From Bifidobacterium thermophilum (lineage in GTDB: Bacteria; Actinomycetota; Actinomycetes; Actinomycetales; Bifidobacteriaceae): 64,000 bases of DNA. Positions 38,809 to 50,856 of the stretch are shown in pieces. The translations under genes were made by a program, and so were the position numbers. The notes under the pieces were generated by a model. That model was not told the DNA's origin. It ran no database searches and saw only the letters and a program-made list of their open reading frames with translations. Positions within the stretch are counted from its first letter, which is position 1. Every line of letters starts with the position of its first letter. Where the stretch lies: contig JGZV01000012.1 in the NCBI GenBank assembly GCA_000741495.1, forward strand, positions 37,602-101,601. The letters are read 5' to 3'.

Positions 38809-41736
38809 GTGCCCAGAACAGAAGAACAGGGTGCCGCGAACGATTCTGGTGAATCGCGCGAATCCCAGCAGCAGAATACAATCAATCCCGTTCCTGCAGA
38901 CGCTACGACGCCTGCGCCTGAGACGGTTCCGGTCCGTCGGCGCCGTGGCGGTCGTCGCGTGGTCCGCGGCGCGGGTGCGGCGGGTGCTGACCTCGCACTG
39001 AAGGTCGAAGAGCATCCCAAGCCGTTGTTTGAGGCGCCGGTCTTGCAGCCGGCACCCGTACTTGAACCGGTCGGCAAGCCTGATACCGTGAGCGCAACCG
39101 TTGATGCGAGCGGCACGCAAGAATCCGCTGCGCCGCAGCGTACCCGTCGTCGCGCTTCGCGCACGGAGACATCCTCAACCGGTACGACGCGGACACGCCG
39201 CCGTTCTCGTATCGCCGTATCCGACGAGCCGGCTGAGCCGGTCGCGGCAAGTGGCGCGCACCATCGCAATCATGGCGTCGGTGACGCGGAAACCCCTGAA
39301 GAACGCGTCCAGGATGCGCTGGATTTGCTGTCCCACGAGCATGGGGACATGTCCGGAGACAACCATACGCGCCATCGCGCCAAACCGATGACCTCGCTGC
39401 TGTTCCAAGAGCCGGTGCTGCCCACCCGCTCCGCGAAGGAACCCGAGCCTGAAGATGAACCGTCTGACACGGATGCCGACCATGGCGAGCGCCGCGATGA
39501 CCATGCCGACGAGCGTGAGCCGCGTCGTTCCCGTCGTTCCCGTTCCCGTCGTTCCCGTTCCCGCGGCGAAGATGATGCCGAACGCTACGACGAACGCTAC
39601 GACCGCAATGCCGGACGTTCCGATGATGCGCAGGAGCATGACAGCGAGACTGCGGAATCTGCCGACCGTGAGCATGATGAGCCGCGCCGCGGCCGCCGGT
39701 CCCGTCGTTTGAACGCACAGGAGCGTCGTGCCGCCGCCGAGGTCGAACAGATTGAAGAGGACCTTGAATACGATGACATCGCCTACACGCCGATTGCTGA
39801 GGTGATGTCCGGTAATCGTGCCGCTGACAGTGCATCCGCCGATGATGATGAATCTTCGGAAGAGACCACTCGTACGCGTCGCCGTCGTCGTCGTGCCGCA
39901 CACGAGGAGGCGGATGACGACGACGAGCAGATTCTCGAAGTGCGTCGTCGTCACCGCGATGAGGATGATGATACGACCGTCACCCGTCGCCGTCGCCGCC
40001 GTCGTTCCGGTAAAGGCGTGGAGGAAACCGAGGAGCCGGTACGTCGTTCCCGCAAACAGCAGTACATCGACGAAATCACCGATGTCGAGGGGTCCACGCG
40101 TCTTGAAGCCAAGAAGCAGCGTCGTCGTGACAATCGTCGTGAGCGTAGCCGACAGAACCAGATTATGGAGCAGGATTTCCTCGCCCGCCGTGAACATGTC
40201 GAACGGCTGATGGTGGTGCGAGAACGCGGCCACCATACGCAGATTTCCGTGATTGAGGACAACGTGCTGGTCGAGCATTACGTGTCTGATATCCAGGAGG
40301 TCGCGACCGTCGGCAATATCTATCTTGGCCGCGTGCAGAACGTGCTGCCGAGTATGGAGGCGGCGTTCGTGAATATCGGCCAGCCGCGCAACGGTGTCCT
40401 GTACGCCGGCGAGGTCAACTGGGATACCACGAGGCTCGAAGGCCAGCCGCGTCGTATCGAGTTGGCGTTCAAGTCAGGCGATCCGGTGCTCGTGCAGGTC
40501 ACCAAAGATCCGATCGGCCATAAGGGTGCCCGTCTGACCTCTCAGGTCACGCTCGCCGGCCGGTTCCTCGTCCTCGTGCCGTCCGGCGGCATGACTGGCG
40601 TCAGCCGCAAGCTGCCTGACCGTGAGCGCGCACGCCTGAAGTCCATCGTTTCGAAGATCGCCCCGAAGGATATGGGTGTGATCATCCGTACCGCCGCCGA
40701 AGGCGCATCCGAGGAGGCGATCGAGAAGGATCTCGAGGCGTTGCGCCGCCAATGGGACAAGATCTGCGAGAAGCGCGACCTGTACTTGCATGGCAAGCGG
40801 CCGAAACTGCTGCAAGGCGAGCCGGATGTTGCCATCCGCGTGGTGCGTGACATTTTCAACGACGACTTCTCCCAAATGATTGTCGAAGGCGACCGCGTGT
40901 ACGAGCGGATCGAGGAATATCTCGACACCATGGCACCGGACCTGCGCGACAAGCTCGTCAAGTGGGATCCCGAGGAGCATGGCGGTAAGGACGTGTTCGA
41001 CAAGTGGCAGATCGACTCCCAGCTGCGCAAGGGCATGGAACGTCAGGTCTACTTGCCGTCCGGCGGTTCGATCGTCATCGACCGCACTGAGGCGATGACC
41101 ACGATCGACGTGAATACCGGCCGGTTCATCGGTAAAGGCAAGAGCCTTGAAGAGACGGTCACCCGGTGCAATCTGGAGGCGTCCGAGGAAATCGCCCGCC
41201 AGCTGCGACTGCGTGATATCGGTGGCATGATCATGATCGATTACGTCGATATGGTGATGCCGGCGAACCGTGACCTGGTGCTGCGCCGTTTGGTTGAATG
41301 CTTGGCGCGTGACCGCACGAAGCATCAGGTGGCCGAAGTCACGTCGCTGGGTTTGGTGCAGATGACCCGCAAGCGTATCGGCCAGGGGCTTGTCGAAGCG
41401 TTCTCCGAGGAATGCCCCACCTGCAAGGGCCGTGGCTTCATCATCCATGATGAGCCCACGGTGTCCGCCGATTACGATGACCCGTATGCGATGAAGGGCG
41501 GCGACCCGTTCGTCAAAACCAACAAGCATGGGCATGGTACGCCGGAAGTGCAGGCGCCGAAGGGGTCAAGCCCGGCGGTCAAAGCCAAACTCGCGCAGAT
41601 CGCTGCCGCGGCGGTTGCCGCGAATAATGCTGAAAGCGTTGAAGACTCCGCGCATGATGAGGATGCGCATGAGCGACTCGGCTCTGATGCGGAGCATGCA
41701 GCAGGCCGGTCTGTCGACGCTGGCGAAGCACACTGA
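38809..41736 (+). CDS. rne: Ribonuclease E/G family endoribonuclease
   Basis: Central mRNA-decay and RNA-processing endonuclease. 975 residues. The first 450 are disordered and highly charged, with Arg/Ser runs and long Asp/Glu and Arg stretches. An S1 RNA-binding domain begins near residue 480 ([24 protein letters not shown]). The catalytic DNase I-like domain has D767 ([10 protein letters not shown]) and D811 (MIMIDYVDM), the two metal-binding Asp. Cys869 and Cys872 (CPTCKGRG) form the zinc link. The C-terminal tail is short, so the unstructured scaffold is at the N-terminus, as in other actinobacteria. GTG 38809 is chosen because AAGGAG sits 4 nt upstream; GTG 38749 is possible. Confidence 0.92.
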   Translation: MPRTEEQGAANDSGESRESQQQNTINPVPADATTPAPETVPVRRRRGGRRVVRGAGAAGADLALKVEEHPKPLFEAPVLQPAPVLEPVGKPDTVSATVDASGTQESAAPQRTRRRASRTETSSTGTTRTRRRSRIAVSDEPAEPVAASGAHHRNHGVGDAETPEERVQDALDLLSHEHGDMSGDNHTRHRAKPMTSLLFQEPVLPTRSAKEPEPEDEPSDTDADHGERRDDHADEREPRRSRRSRSRRSRSRGEDDAERYDERYDRNAGRSDDAQEHDSETAESADREHDEPRRGRRSRRLNAQERRAAAEVEQIEEDLEYDDIAYTPIAEVMSGNRAADSASADDDESSEETTRTRRRRRRAAHEEADDDDEQILEVRRRHRDEDDDTTVTRRRRRRRSGKGVEETEEPVRRSRKQQYIDEITDVEGSTRLEAKKQRRRDNRRERSRQNQIMEQDFLARREHVERLMVVRERGHHTQISVIEDNVLVEHYVSDIQEVATVGNIYLGRVQNVLPSMEAAFVNIGQPRNGVLYAGEVNWDTTRLEGQPRRIELAFKSGDPVLVQVTKDPIGHKGARLTSQVTLAGRFLVLVPSGGMTGVSRKLPDRERARLKSIVSKIAPKDMGVIIRTAAEGASEEAIEKDLEALRRQWDKICEKRDLYLHGKRPKLLQGEPDVAIRVVRDIFNDDFSQMIVEGDRVYERIEEYLDTMAPDLRDKLVKWDPEEHGGKDVFDKWQIDSQLRKGMERQVYLPSGGSIVIDRTEAMTTIDVNTGRFIGKGKSLEETVTRCNLEASEEIARQLRLRDIGGMIMIDYVDMVMPANRDLVLRRLVECLARDRTKHQVAEVTSLGLVQMTRKRIGQGLVEAFSEECPTCKGRGFIIHDEPTVSADYDDPYAMKGGDPFVKTNKHGHGTPEVQAPKGSSPAVKAKLAQIAAAAVAANNAESVEDSAHDEDAHERLGSDAEHAAGRSVDAGEAH

Positions 41737-41739
41737 ATA

Positions 41740-41776
41740 CCGCTCCGGACACCGCGAATACCGGTGTCCGGAGCGG
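41740..41776 (+). terminator. Terminator-like hairpin after rne
   Basis: A 14-bp perfect stem (CCGCTCCGGACACC and its complement) around a 9-nt loop, just after the stop codon. No T tract. Confidence 0.65.
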
Positions 41777-41796
41777 ACACGCGCGGGTCCGCCGAC

Positions 41797-41824
41797 TTGA
41801 CGGATGTACGCGGGTCGGTGTAAT
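41797..41824 (+). promoter_or_regulatory. Promoter of rplU-rpmA
   Basis: TTGACG, a 16-nt spacer and TGTAAT, a good match to the housekeeping consensus. It predicts a leader of about 65 nt before rplU. Confidence 0.7.
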
Positions 41825-41897
41825 TTCGATAGTTGGTGTCTGGCCGGAGGCTCGAACGTGCTGGGCAGTAAGCTTTCCACAACATAAGGAACGGAAT

Positions 41898-42206
41898 ATG
41901 TACGCGATTGTGAAGGCCGGTGGCCATCAGGAAAAGGTCGAGGTCGGTGACGTCATCCTGGTCAACCGTCTCGATGCGAAGCAGGGCGATACCGTGGAGT
42001 TCCCGGTCGCGCTCGTAGTCGACGGCTCCAAGGTCACCCTTGCCGCCAAGGATCTTGCCAAGGTCTCCGTGAAGGGCGAAGTCGTCAACGACGAAGCCAA
42101 GGGCCCGAAGATCAACATCATGAAGTACAAGAACAAGACCGGCGTGACCCGTCGTAAGGGCCATCGTCAGAAGCTCAGCCTCGTCAAGATCACTGAGATC
42201 GCCTGA
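41898..42206 (+). CDS. rplU: 50S ribosomal protein L21
   Basis: 102-residue large-subunit protein that binds 23S r[21 protein letters not shown] at the start and the [15 protein letters not shown] end are typical. ATAAGGA precedes the ATG. Paired with rpmA (L27) and followed by obgE, the usual bacterial arrangement. Confidence 0.98.
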   Translation: MYAIVKAGGHQEKVEVGDVILVNRLDAKQGDTVEFPVALVVDGSKVTLAAKDLAKVSVKGEVVNDEAKGPKINIMKYKNKTGVTRRKGHRQKLSLVKITEIA

Positions 42207-42236
42207 GCGTTCTTGAGGACCGAAAGGAATTAGATC

Positions 42237-42488
42237 ATGGCACATAAGAAGGGTGCTTCCAGCTCACGTAACGGGCGCGATTCGCAGCCCCAATACCTCG
42301 GTGTGAAGAAGTTCGGCGGCGAGTCCGTGCTCGCCGGCAACATCCTGGTCCGCCAGCGCGGCACCAAGTTCCATCCCGGCCAGAACGTCGGCATGGGCAA
42401 GGATCACACCCTGTTCGCGCTCAAGGACGGCAACGTGAAGTTCGGTGTCCGTCGTGACCGCAAGGTTGTTGATATCGTCACCGCCTGA
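42237..42488 (+). CDS. rpmA: 50S ribosomal protein L27
   Basis: 83 residues. [29 protein letters not shown] is the conserved N-terminus that reaches the peptidyl-transferase centre; there is no cleavable N-terminal extension of the Firmicutes type. Ribosome site AAAGGAA. A classical terminator follows 12 nt after the stop. Confidence 0.98.
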   Translation: MAHKKGASSSRNGRDSQPQYLGVKKFGGESVLAGNILVRQRGTKFHPGQNVGMGKDHTLFALKDGNVKFGVRRDRKVVDIVTA

Positions 42489-42500
42489 CGGTGTCTTGAG

Positions 42501-42534
42501 AAAGCCGCGCCCGTTGTCGGACGCGGCTTTTTTT
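42501..42534 (+). terminator. Intrinsic terminator of rplU-rpmA
   Basis: Stem AAAGCCGCG / CGCGGCTTT with inner pairing, followed by TTTTATT. The clearest rho-independent terminator in the window. Confidence 0.95.
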
Positions 42535-42662
42535 ATTGCCCGGCTCTGCTTCGGGCGTATTGCCCGCCTGCCGCCTGAGGTTATCGTCCGATGGCGGTAT
42601 CCTTGACTATCCCATGAATTTCCCGTCCGTCTTATGCGTTCATCGGCGGTCGGACGACGTAA

Positions 42663-45508
<2,846 letters not shown>

Positions 45509-45576
45509 CCCCGTGCCGCGACTGCGGCATGCTGTGACTGCGTGTCGCAGCCGTGAAGCTTTTCGCCCGTGGTGAT

Positions 45577-45582
45577 TACAGT
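45577..45582 (+). promoter_or_regulatory. -10 hexamer of the aminotransferase gene (leaderless type)
   Basis: TACAGT lies 7 nt before ATG 45590. The spacer AGAGGCC could alternatively serve as a weak ribosome site for the ATG at 45596. Confidence 0.45.
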
Positions 45583-45589
45583 AGAGGCC

Positions 45590-46801
45590 ATGACTATGGC
45601 TGACTGGCAGAACCTGAGCGACCGTGTCAACAATGTCGCCCCCAGCGCGACCCTCGCTGTCGATTCGAAGGCGAAGGCGATGAAGGCGCAGGGCATCGAC
45701 ATCGTGGCCTATGGCGCGGGCGAGCCGAATTTCCCCACCCCTGATTACATCGTTGACGCCGCGGCCGCCGCGTGCCGTGACCCGAAGAACCACCGCTACA
45801 CCCCGACGGCCGGCCTGCCCGAGCTGCGCGAGGCAATCGCCCGCAAGACGCTGCGCGATTCTGGGTATGAGATCTCGCCCGACCAGGTGGTCGTCACCAA
45901 CGGCGGCAAACAGTCCGTATACGAAGTGTTCCAGCTGCTGCTCAACCCGGGCGACGAGGTCATCATCCCCGCACCGTACTGGACCAGCTACCCCGAGGTT
46001 GTCAAGCTCGCCGGCGGCAAGCCGGTCCCGGTGTTCTCCGGCGCTGAACAGGGCTTCGAGCCGGATATCGACAAAATCGAGGCGGCCCGCACCGAGCGCA
46101 CCAAGGCCATCATCCTCACTTCGCCGTCCAACCCGACAGGCGCCGTGTGGAGCCGTGAAACCATCAAGGCGATCGGCGAGTGGGCTGTGGAACACCACGT
46201 GTGGGTTGTTTCCGACGAGATTTACGAACATCTCAACTATGACGGCGTGAAAACCGCGTATGTCGGTGCCGAGGTGCCTGAAGTGCGCAATCAGCTGCTG
46301 GTGCTCAACGGTGTCGCCAAGACGTATGCGATGACCGGCTGGCGTGTCGGCTGGACGATTGCGCCTGCCGAGGTCGCCAAAGCCCAGATCAAGCTGCAAA
46401 GCCATATGACGTCCAATGTGGCGAACGTGTCCCAGCGTGCGGCGCTTGCCGCTGTCGCGGGCGACTTGTCCGCCGTGGCGGCGATGCGTGAAGCGTTTGA
46501 TAAGCGTCGTCAGGCCATCGTCACGGCGCTCAACGAGATTCCGGGTGTGCACTGCCCGATGCCGACCGGCGCGTTCTACGCGTTCGCGAATATCGAGGAG
46601 CTGTTGGGCAAGCCGTTGGGTGCCAATGGGTCCATCGCCCATACGTCGCAGGAATTCGCCGCGCTGCTGCTTGACGAAGGCCATGTGGCTGCGGTGCCTG
46701 GCGAAGCGTTCGGCGCTCCCGGATATCTGCGTTTCTCCTACGCGCTTTCGGATGAGGATCTCGCCAAGGGGATGCGATATTTCAAGGAGTGGATCGGCTG
46801 A
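45590..46801 (+). CDS. Class I aminotransferase, aspartate type
   Basis: 403-residue PLP enzyme of fold type I, subgroup I-gamma as in bacterial AspC-like proteins (AAT). Visible: [40 protein letters not shown], the PLP Lys in [15 protein letters not shown], and the substrate Arg near LRFSYALS. It would interconvert aspartate and oxaloacetate, supplying the aspartate-family pathway found in this window; prephenate or other dicarboxylic substrates cannot be excluded. A hairpin follows at 46825. Confidence 0.92.
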   Translation: MTMADWQNLSDRVNNVAPSATLAVDSKAKAMKAQGIDIVAYGAGEPNFPTPDYIVDAAAAACRDPKNHRYTPTAGLPELREAIARKTLRDSGYEISPDQVVVTNGGKQSVYEVFQLLLNPGDEVIIPAPYWTSYPEVVKLAGGKPVPVFSGAEQGFEPDIDKIEAARTERTKAIILTSPSNPTGAVWSRETIKAIGEWAVEHHVWVVSDEIYEHLNYDGVKTAYVGAEVPEVRNQLLVLNGVAKTYAMTGWRVGWTIAPAEVAKAQIKLQSHMTSNVANVSQRAALAAVAGDLSAVAAMREAFDKRRQAIVTALNEIPGVHCPMPTGAFYAFANIEELLGKPLGANGSIAHTSQEFAALLLDEGHVAAVPGEAFGAPGYLRFSYALSDEDLAKGMRYFKEWIG

Positions 46802-46824
46802 TTCGGTCAGCTGAACCGGGTTGT

Positions 46825-46860
46825 GGTGCCCGGCCGTGGCGTGGGCTGCGGCCGGGCACC
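46825..46860 (+). terminator. Terminator-like hairpin after the aminotransferase gene
   Basis: A 12-bp perfect stem (GGTGCCCGGCCG and its complement) with a 12-nt loop. No T tract. The remaining about 165 bases to the tRNA promoter hold nothing evident. Confidence 0.6.
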
Positions 46861-47025
46861 GGTCGTTCGCCCCGGTGTGTCGCGCGTTCCGGATTGCGCC
46901 GATAGGCGTCGAATCCGTGTGGTGTGCGGGCTGTGCGACACACTGGTTTGCCGCGATATGACGCGTGTGGCGCGACCCGATTGGACGAAATCGACGATAC
47001 CCGCTAAGATGACCTCTTGGCGGTT

Positions 47026-47053
47026 TTGCTCAGTCCCGTCGTTTCGATAGAAT
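47026..47053 (+). promoter_or_regulatory. Promoter of tRNA-Trp (and secE)
   Basis: TTGCTC, a 16-nt spacer and TAGAAT, about 15 nt before the tRNA. Confidence 0.6.
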
Positions 47054-47068
47054 GAGCAGAGTTCACCT

Positions 47069-47144
47069 AGGGATGTGGCGCAATTGGTAGCGCAACGGTC
47101 TCCAAAACCGTAGGTTGTGGGTTCGAGTCCCGCCGTCCCTGCCA
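47069..47144 (+). tRNA. tRNA-Trp (CCA)
   Basis: A 73-nt cloverleaf plus encoded CCA; anticodon loop CTCCAAA gives CCA. Acceptor stem AGGGATG/CGTCCCT. Its place just before secE is the standard bacterial order. Confidence 0.97.
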
Positions 47145-47179
47145 GTTTTGGATGTTCAATAGCCGAGCGAAGGATGGAA

Positions 47180-47404
47180 ATGGCCAAGGCACGAAACGAC
47201 AAGCCGCGCAAGCCCAATATTTTCATGCGGATTGGCTTGTACATCAAGCAGACATTCAATGAGCTTCGCAAGGTCGTAACCCCTACGGGCAAGGAACTGC
47301 TTTCCTGGTCGTTCGCGGTGTTCGTGTTCGTGCTGATCCTGATGGCGCTGGTCACCGCGATGGACTTCGGCTTGGGCAAGCTTGTGCTGCTCATTTTCGG
47401 CTGA
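47180..47404 (+). CDS. secE: Preprotein translocase subunit SecE
   Basis: 74-residue single-helix clamp of the SecYEG channel. The amphipathic segment IKQTFNELRKVVTPTGKELLSW and the one transmembrane helix (AVFVFVLILMALVTAMDFGLGKLVLLIF) are the family signature. ATG 47180 is chosen because GAAGGA lies 5 nt upstream; ATG 47174 is two codons earlier. Confidence 0.95.
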   Translation: MAKARNDKPRKPNIFMRIGLYIKQTFNELRKVVTPTGKELLSWSFAVFVFVLILMALVTAMDFGLGKLVLLIFG

Positions 47405-47448
47405 TCCATTGATACGAAGATTAAGCGAACCACGAAGGTTAAGTAAGC

Positions 47449-48300
47449 ATGGATGATGAAGTAAATCTCGAGAATCTGGATTCGTTGCCAGATGTGGTTT
47501 CCGATGAGGATGCCGCTAACGGTGACATTCCTGTCGCACAGCAGGTTCCTGCACCTGAGGCTGATCATCAGGCTGATGAGGCTGAAGAGCCGGTTGCCGC
47601 TCCCGCGGACGAGGCGCAGCAAGGGGACGGCCCGGCTGAAGCGAATGGGGCTGCCGAGACTGATACTGAGGCTCCTGCCGAAGATGCCGGTACGAAAGCT
47701 GTCGAGGAATTCTCCAAGAGCCTGCGCACTTTGGACGGCAAATGGTATGTCCTGCACACGTATTCAGGCTATGAGAAGCGTGTGAAGACGAATATCGAGT
47801 CCCGCGTGCAGAGCTTCGGTCTTGAAGACCAGATCTTCCAGGTGGAAGTGCCGATGGAAGAGGTTGAAAAGCATACGGAAAAGGGCAAGAAGGTCATCAC
47901 CCGCGTCCGTGTGCCGGGCTATGTGCTGATTCGCATGTGGCCGGACGAGAACGCCCGTCGTATCGTGCGCGAAACCGAGGGCGTAACCGGCTTTGTCGGC
48001 CCGACCAAGGAGCCGGCTCCGCTGTCCCGTCAGGAAGTCGTGCAGATGATGGCTCCGATGATCGCTTCCGAAGCGCTCAAGGCAGCCGGCGACAAGCCTG
48101 CCGCGGCCAAGAAGCGCAAGCTCGAAGTCTCCTACGCCATCGGTGATCAGGTCACGGTTACGGACGGCCCGTTCGCGACCATGCCGGCCGTGGTGTCCGA
48201 CATCGAGCCGACCACGCAGAAGCTCACCGTGCTCGTGTCCATCTTCGGCCGCGATACGCCGGTTGAGCTTGGTTTCGGCCAGGTTGAGAAGATCAGCTGA
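47449..48300 (+). CDS. nusG: Transcription antitermination/termination factor NusG
   Basis: 283 residues. An acidic Ala/Glu/Asp-rich N-terminal extension of about 95 residues, usual in actinobacteria, precedes the NGN domain ([22 protein letters not shown]) and the C-terminal KOW domain ([24 protein letters not shown]). NusG binds RNA polymerase and couples transcription to translation or Rho. A terminator follows before the rplK promoter. Confidence 0.97.
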   Translation: MDDEVNLENLDSLPDVVSDEDAANGDIPVAQQVPAPEADHQADEAEEPVAAPADEAQQGDGPAEANGAAETDTEAPAEDAGTKAVEEFSKSLRTLDGKWYVLHTYSGYEKRVKTNIESRVQSFGLEDQIFQVEVPMEEVEKHTEKGKKVITRVRVPGYVLIRMWPDENARRIVRETEGVTGFVGPTKEPAPLSRQEVVQMMAPMIASEALKAAGDKPAAAKKRKLEVSYAIGDQVTVTDGPFATMPAVVSDIEPTTQKLTVLVSIFGRDTPVELGFGQVEKIS

Positions 48301-48318
48301 TTATCGTATACATGCAAG

Positions 48319-48354
48319 CGATGGCGGCGATGCCTTATGGTGTCGCCGCCATCG
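48319..48354 (+). terminator. Terminator of secE-nusG
   Basis: A 12-bp perfect stem (CGATGGCGGCGA and its complement) with a 12-nt loop, 20 nt after the nusG stop, followed by TCGTATTA. Confidence 0.75.
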
Positions 48355-48408
48355 TCGTATTACGGCAACCATCGCCGTTCCATGTTCGCTGATGCTGGCG
48401 TGGCGTCG

Positions 48409-48437
48409 TTGACGATGTCGAGGCGAGTGAGCATAAT
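48409..48437 (+). promoter_or_regulatory. Promoter of rplK-rplA
   Basis: TTGACG, a 17-nt spacer and CATAAT: the best -35/-10 pair in the window. It predicts a 5' leader of about 115 nt that contains two similar purine-rich blocks (GGAGGGGAGACC and GGGAGGAGACCG). In other bacteria L1 represses this operon by binding the leader; a similar site here is only inference. Confidence 0.8.
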
Positions 48438-48559
48438 AGTGCTGTTTGTGTCTGGAGGGGAGACCCGCTAGCACAGCACAGCAATACCAGTTGCGGGAGG
48501 AGACCGCGCCTCGCGTGCGGCGACCGTACATACCGCTTCACAGAAAGAAGAACCAGACA

Positions 48560-48991
48560 ATGGCTCCTAAGAAGAAAGTCACAGCGCTGATCAAGCTTCA
48601 GATCCAGGCTGGCAAGGCGAACCCCGCCCCGCCGCTGGGTCCGGCTCTGGGCTCGCATGGCGTCAACATCATGGACTTCTGCAAGGCCTACAACGCGGCC
48701 ACGCAGGACAAGATGGGCCAGGTCGTCCCTGTCGAGATCACCGTTTACGAAGATCGTTCCTTCACCTTCATCCTCAAGACCCCGCCGGCCGCAGCCCTGC
48801 TGAAGAAGGCTGCCGGTATCGACAAGGGCACCGATAACCCGCTGACCCACAAGGTTGGTTCGGTCACCAAGGCACAGGTCCGCGAAATCGCTGAGATCAA
48901 GATGCCTGATTTGTCCGCTCGCGACGTCGAAGCCGGCATGAAGATCATCGCAGGTACCGCCCGTTCCATGGGCATCACGGTCACCGACTGA
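48560..48991 (+). CDS. rplK: 50S ribosomal protein L11
   Basis: 143 residues. The Pro-rich N-terminal block [19 protein letters not shown] (site of thiostrepton action and L7/L12 stalk base) and the C-terminal RNA-binding domain are complete. The start at [10 protein letters not shown] fits the family; the longer open frame is the leader RNA. GAAAGAAG precedes it. Co-transcribed with rplA, 14 nt apart. Confidence 0.98.
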   Translation: MAPKKKVTALIKLQIQAGKANPAPPLGPALGSHGVNIMDFCKAYNAATQDKMGQVVPVEITVYEDRSFTFILKTPPAAALLKKAAGIDKGTDNPLTHKVGSVTKAQVREIAEIKMPDLSARDVEAGMKIIAGTARSMGITVTD

Positions 48992-49005
48992 GAGGAGAAG
49001 GACAG

Positions 49006-49701
49006 ATGGCTAAGAAGCACTCCAAGAAGTACCGCGAAGCGGCCGAGAAGGTCGATCGCAACAACCTGTACACCGCTCCTGAGGCGATCGCTCTGCTCAA
49101 GAGCATGCCGAAGCGTGGTTTCGATGAGACCATCGAAGCCGTGTACCGTCTTAACGTGGACCCGCGCAAGGCCGACCAGCTGGTGCGTGGCGTCGTCAAC
49201 CTGCCGAACGGCACTGGTAAGACCGCCAAGGTACTCGTGTTCGCCCGCGGCCCGAAGGCCACCGAGGCCACCGAGGCCGGCGCTGACATCGTCGGCGATG
49301 ACGATCTCGTGCAGAAGGTGCAGGACGGCTTCCTCGATTTCGATGCCGTCGTGGCCACCCCGGACATGATGGGCAAGGTCGGTCGCCTCGGCCGTATCCT
49401 CGGCCCGCGTGGCCTCATGCCGAACCCGAAGACCGGCACCGTGACCATGGACGTCACCAAGGCCGTCAAGGATATCAAGGGCGGCAAGATCGAGTTCCGT
49501 GTGGACAAGCACGGCAACCTGTCCTTCCTCATCGGCAAGATGTCCTTCGACGAGAAGGCTCTTGACGAGAACTTCAAGGCAGTGGCCGACGAGATCAAGC
49601 GTCTCAAGCCGTCCACCGTGAAGGGCCGCTACATCACCAAGGCGACCATCACCTCCACGATGGGCCCCGGCATCCCGCTGGATACCGCGGCACTCGCCTG
49701 A
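49006..49701 (+). CDS. rplA: 50S ribosomal protein L1
   Basis: 231 residues, forming the mobile L1 stalk of the large subunit. [16 protein letters not shown] and the signature block around [20 protein letters not shown] are clear. GAGGAGAAGG precedes the ATG. In many bacteria L1 is also the translational repressor of this operon. Confidence 0.98.
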   Translation: MAKKHSKKYREAAEKVDRNNLYTAPEAIALLKSMPKRGFDETIEAVYRLNVDPRKADQLVRGVVNLPNGTGKTAKVLVFARGPKATEATEAGADIVGDDDLVQKVQDGFLDFDAVVATPDMMGKVGRLGRILGPRGLMPNPKTGTVTMDVTKAVKDIKGGKIEFRVDKHGNLSFLIGKMSFDEKALDENFKAVADEIKRLKPSTVKGRYITKATITSTMGPGIPLDTAALA

Positions 49702-49707
49702 TTTCTG

Positions 49708-49740
49708 GTTCCGTCCGTTAATTCGAGCCTAGGACGGAAC
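49708..49740 (+). terminator. First hairpin after rplA
   Basis: A 9-bp stem (GTTCCGTCC and its complement) with a 15-nt loop, 7 nt after the stop codon. Confidence 0.55.
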
Positions 49741-49750
49741 GAGAACGCAC

Positions 49751-49786
49751 AAGCCCCATGCACCGGCGTACGGTACATGGGGCTTT
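49751..49786. terminator. Bidirectional terminator between rplA and the PucR-type gene
   Basis: AAGCCCCATG and CATGGGGCTT form a 10-bp stem, with further ACCG/CGGT pairing inside. TTCCC follows on the plus strand and GTGCG on the minus strand, so it mainly serves rplA. Confidence 0.75.
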
Positions 49787-49859
49787 CCCATACGTGACCG
49801 CTGCGGACGGTCGGACAATCTGCGTGAAATCTCAGCCGGGCATAGGTGAGACGTCAGGC

Positions 49860-50843
49860 CTACCGGTCGCCGTTGTCGCGCCACATGCCGGCATCGCGCA
49901 GCCGGCCGAGCGTGATCGCGGTCGACAGCACATACGCCTCGCGCGTATCGGTCGCATCCCAGCCGCAGATTTCCGTGGCGCGTTTGAGCCGGTAGCGCAC
50001 AGTGTTGGGATGCACGCTCAAGGCTCGCGCGGTCGCGTCAAGCGAAGCGCCGGAATCAAGGAAAATACTGACGGTGAGCAGGGTGGGGTCATCCGGATTG
50101 TCACCTTTCAGAGCCTCATAAATCGATCCGATCAGCTCATCGCGCGCATCCTCGTCACCCATGAGCGCCCGCTCGGGCAGCAGATCCTCGGTCCGCATCG
50201 GCTGCGGGACCTCCCGTGTACACGCCTGCAACGCGAACAGCGCGTTCACCACGGCGCGGATGGCGCACGCGGCCCCGGAAGCGTTCTGGCGTGTCGGCCC
50301 CAGGCAGATCGCCTCGGCAGGATCGAAGCATTCCTTTGCGATAGCGGCGACCTGATCGGGGCTCGCACCGTCATCCACGCGCACCAAGGCCACGACGTGC
50401 CCGTCATGTTCGCCGATCAGGCAGTCCTGGGGCGTACCGTCCTTGTGGGGCGGCAGCGCCCCTCGGATCGATGCCGCGCAAGCCCACGTGTCATGGTGGC
50501 CGGGCGTGCCGGCGATGGTGCAGCAGACGAAGCTGCCCGGCCAGCCGAGCATGTGCATGAGGGAGACGATTCGCTCGTCGTCAATGCCTTCGGCCAGGCA
50601 GGCAAACACGATGGATTCGAGCAGGGTCCGCGCGTCGGTAGGGCCGGCTGGCAGCGTATGGCCGTCGGAACCGGGAATACCGGACGTGCCGTGCGTATAG
50701 GATGCGGTAGGTCCGCCGGGTGCCGCAGCACGGTCGCGGTCGAGCACGTCATCGCCGAGCATAGCGGTGAGCCGTACCATAAGCAGGTCGAGCAGATCCT
50801 TGCGTTCGCCGCCCGAACCGGCATGTACGGAAGATGAGACCAT
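49860..50843 (-). CDS. PucR-family transcriptional regulator, candidate regulator of the lipid genes
   Basis: 327 residues. The C-terminal 55 residues form the PucR-type helix-turn-helix: SLDATARALSVHPNTVRYRLKRATEICGWD. The N-terminal 250 residues have no recognisable sensor motif. In Streptomyces, FasR, an activator of fatty acid synthesis genes, is of this family, and here the gene heads the block birA-bioY-accBC-accD-fas. A role in that block is inference from position. TAGGCT lies 7 nt before the ATG, so the mRNA is probably leaderless. Confidence 0.82.
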   Translation of the reverse strand: MVSSSVHAGSGGERKDLLDLLMVRLTAMLGDDVLDRDRAAAPGGPTASYTHGTSGIPGSDGHTLPAGPTDARTLLESIVFACLAEGIDDERIVSLMHMLGWPGSFVCCTIAGTPGHHDTWACAASIRGALPPHKDGTPQDCLIGEHDGHVVALVRVDDGASPDQVAAIAKECFDPAEAICLGPTRQNASGAACAIRAVVNALFALQACTREVPQPMRTEDLLPERALMGDEDARDELIGSIYEALKGDNPDDPTLLTVSIFLDSGASLDATARALSVHPNTVRYRLKRATEICGWDATDTREAYVLSTAITLGRLRDAGMWRDNGDR

Positions 50844-50850
50844 GGGGTCC

Positions 50851-50856
50851 AGCCTA
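50851..50856 (-). promoter_or_regulatory. -10 hexamer of the PucR-type gene (leaderless type)
   Basis: TAGGCT on the minus strand, 7 nt before the ATG. It lies at the very end of the coding sequence of the neighbouring membrane protein gene (stop at 50854-50856). Confidence 0.5.
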
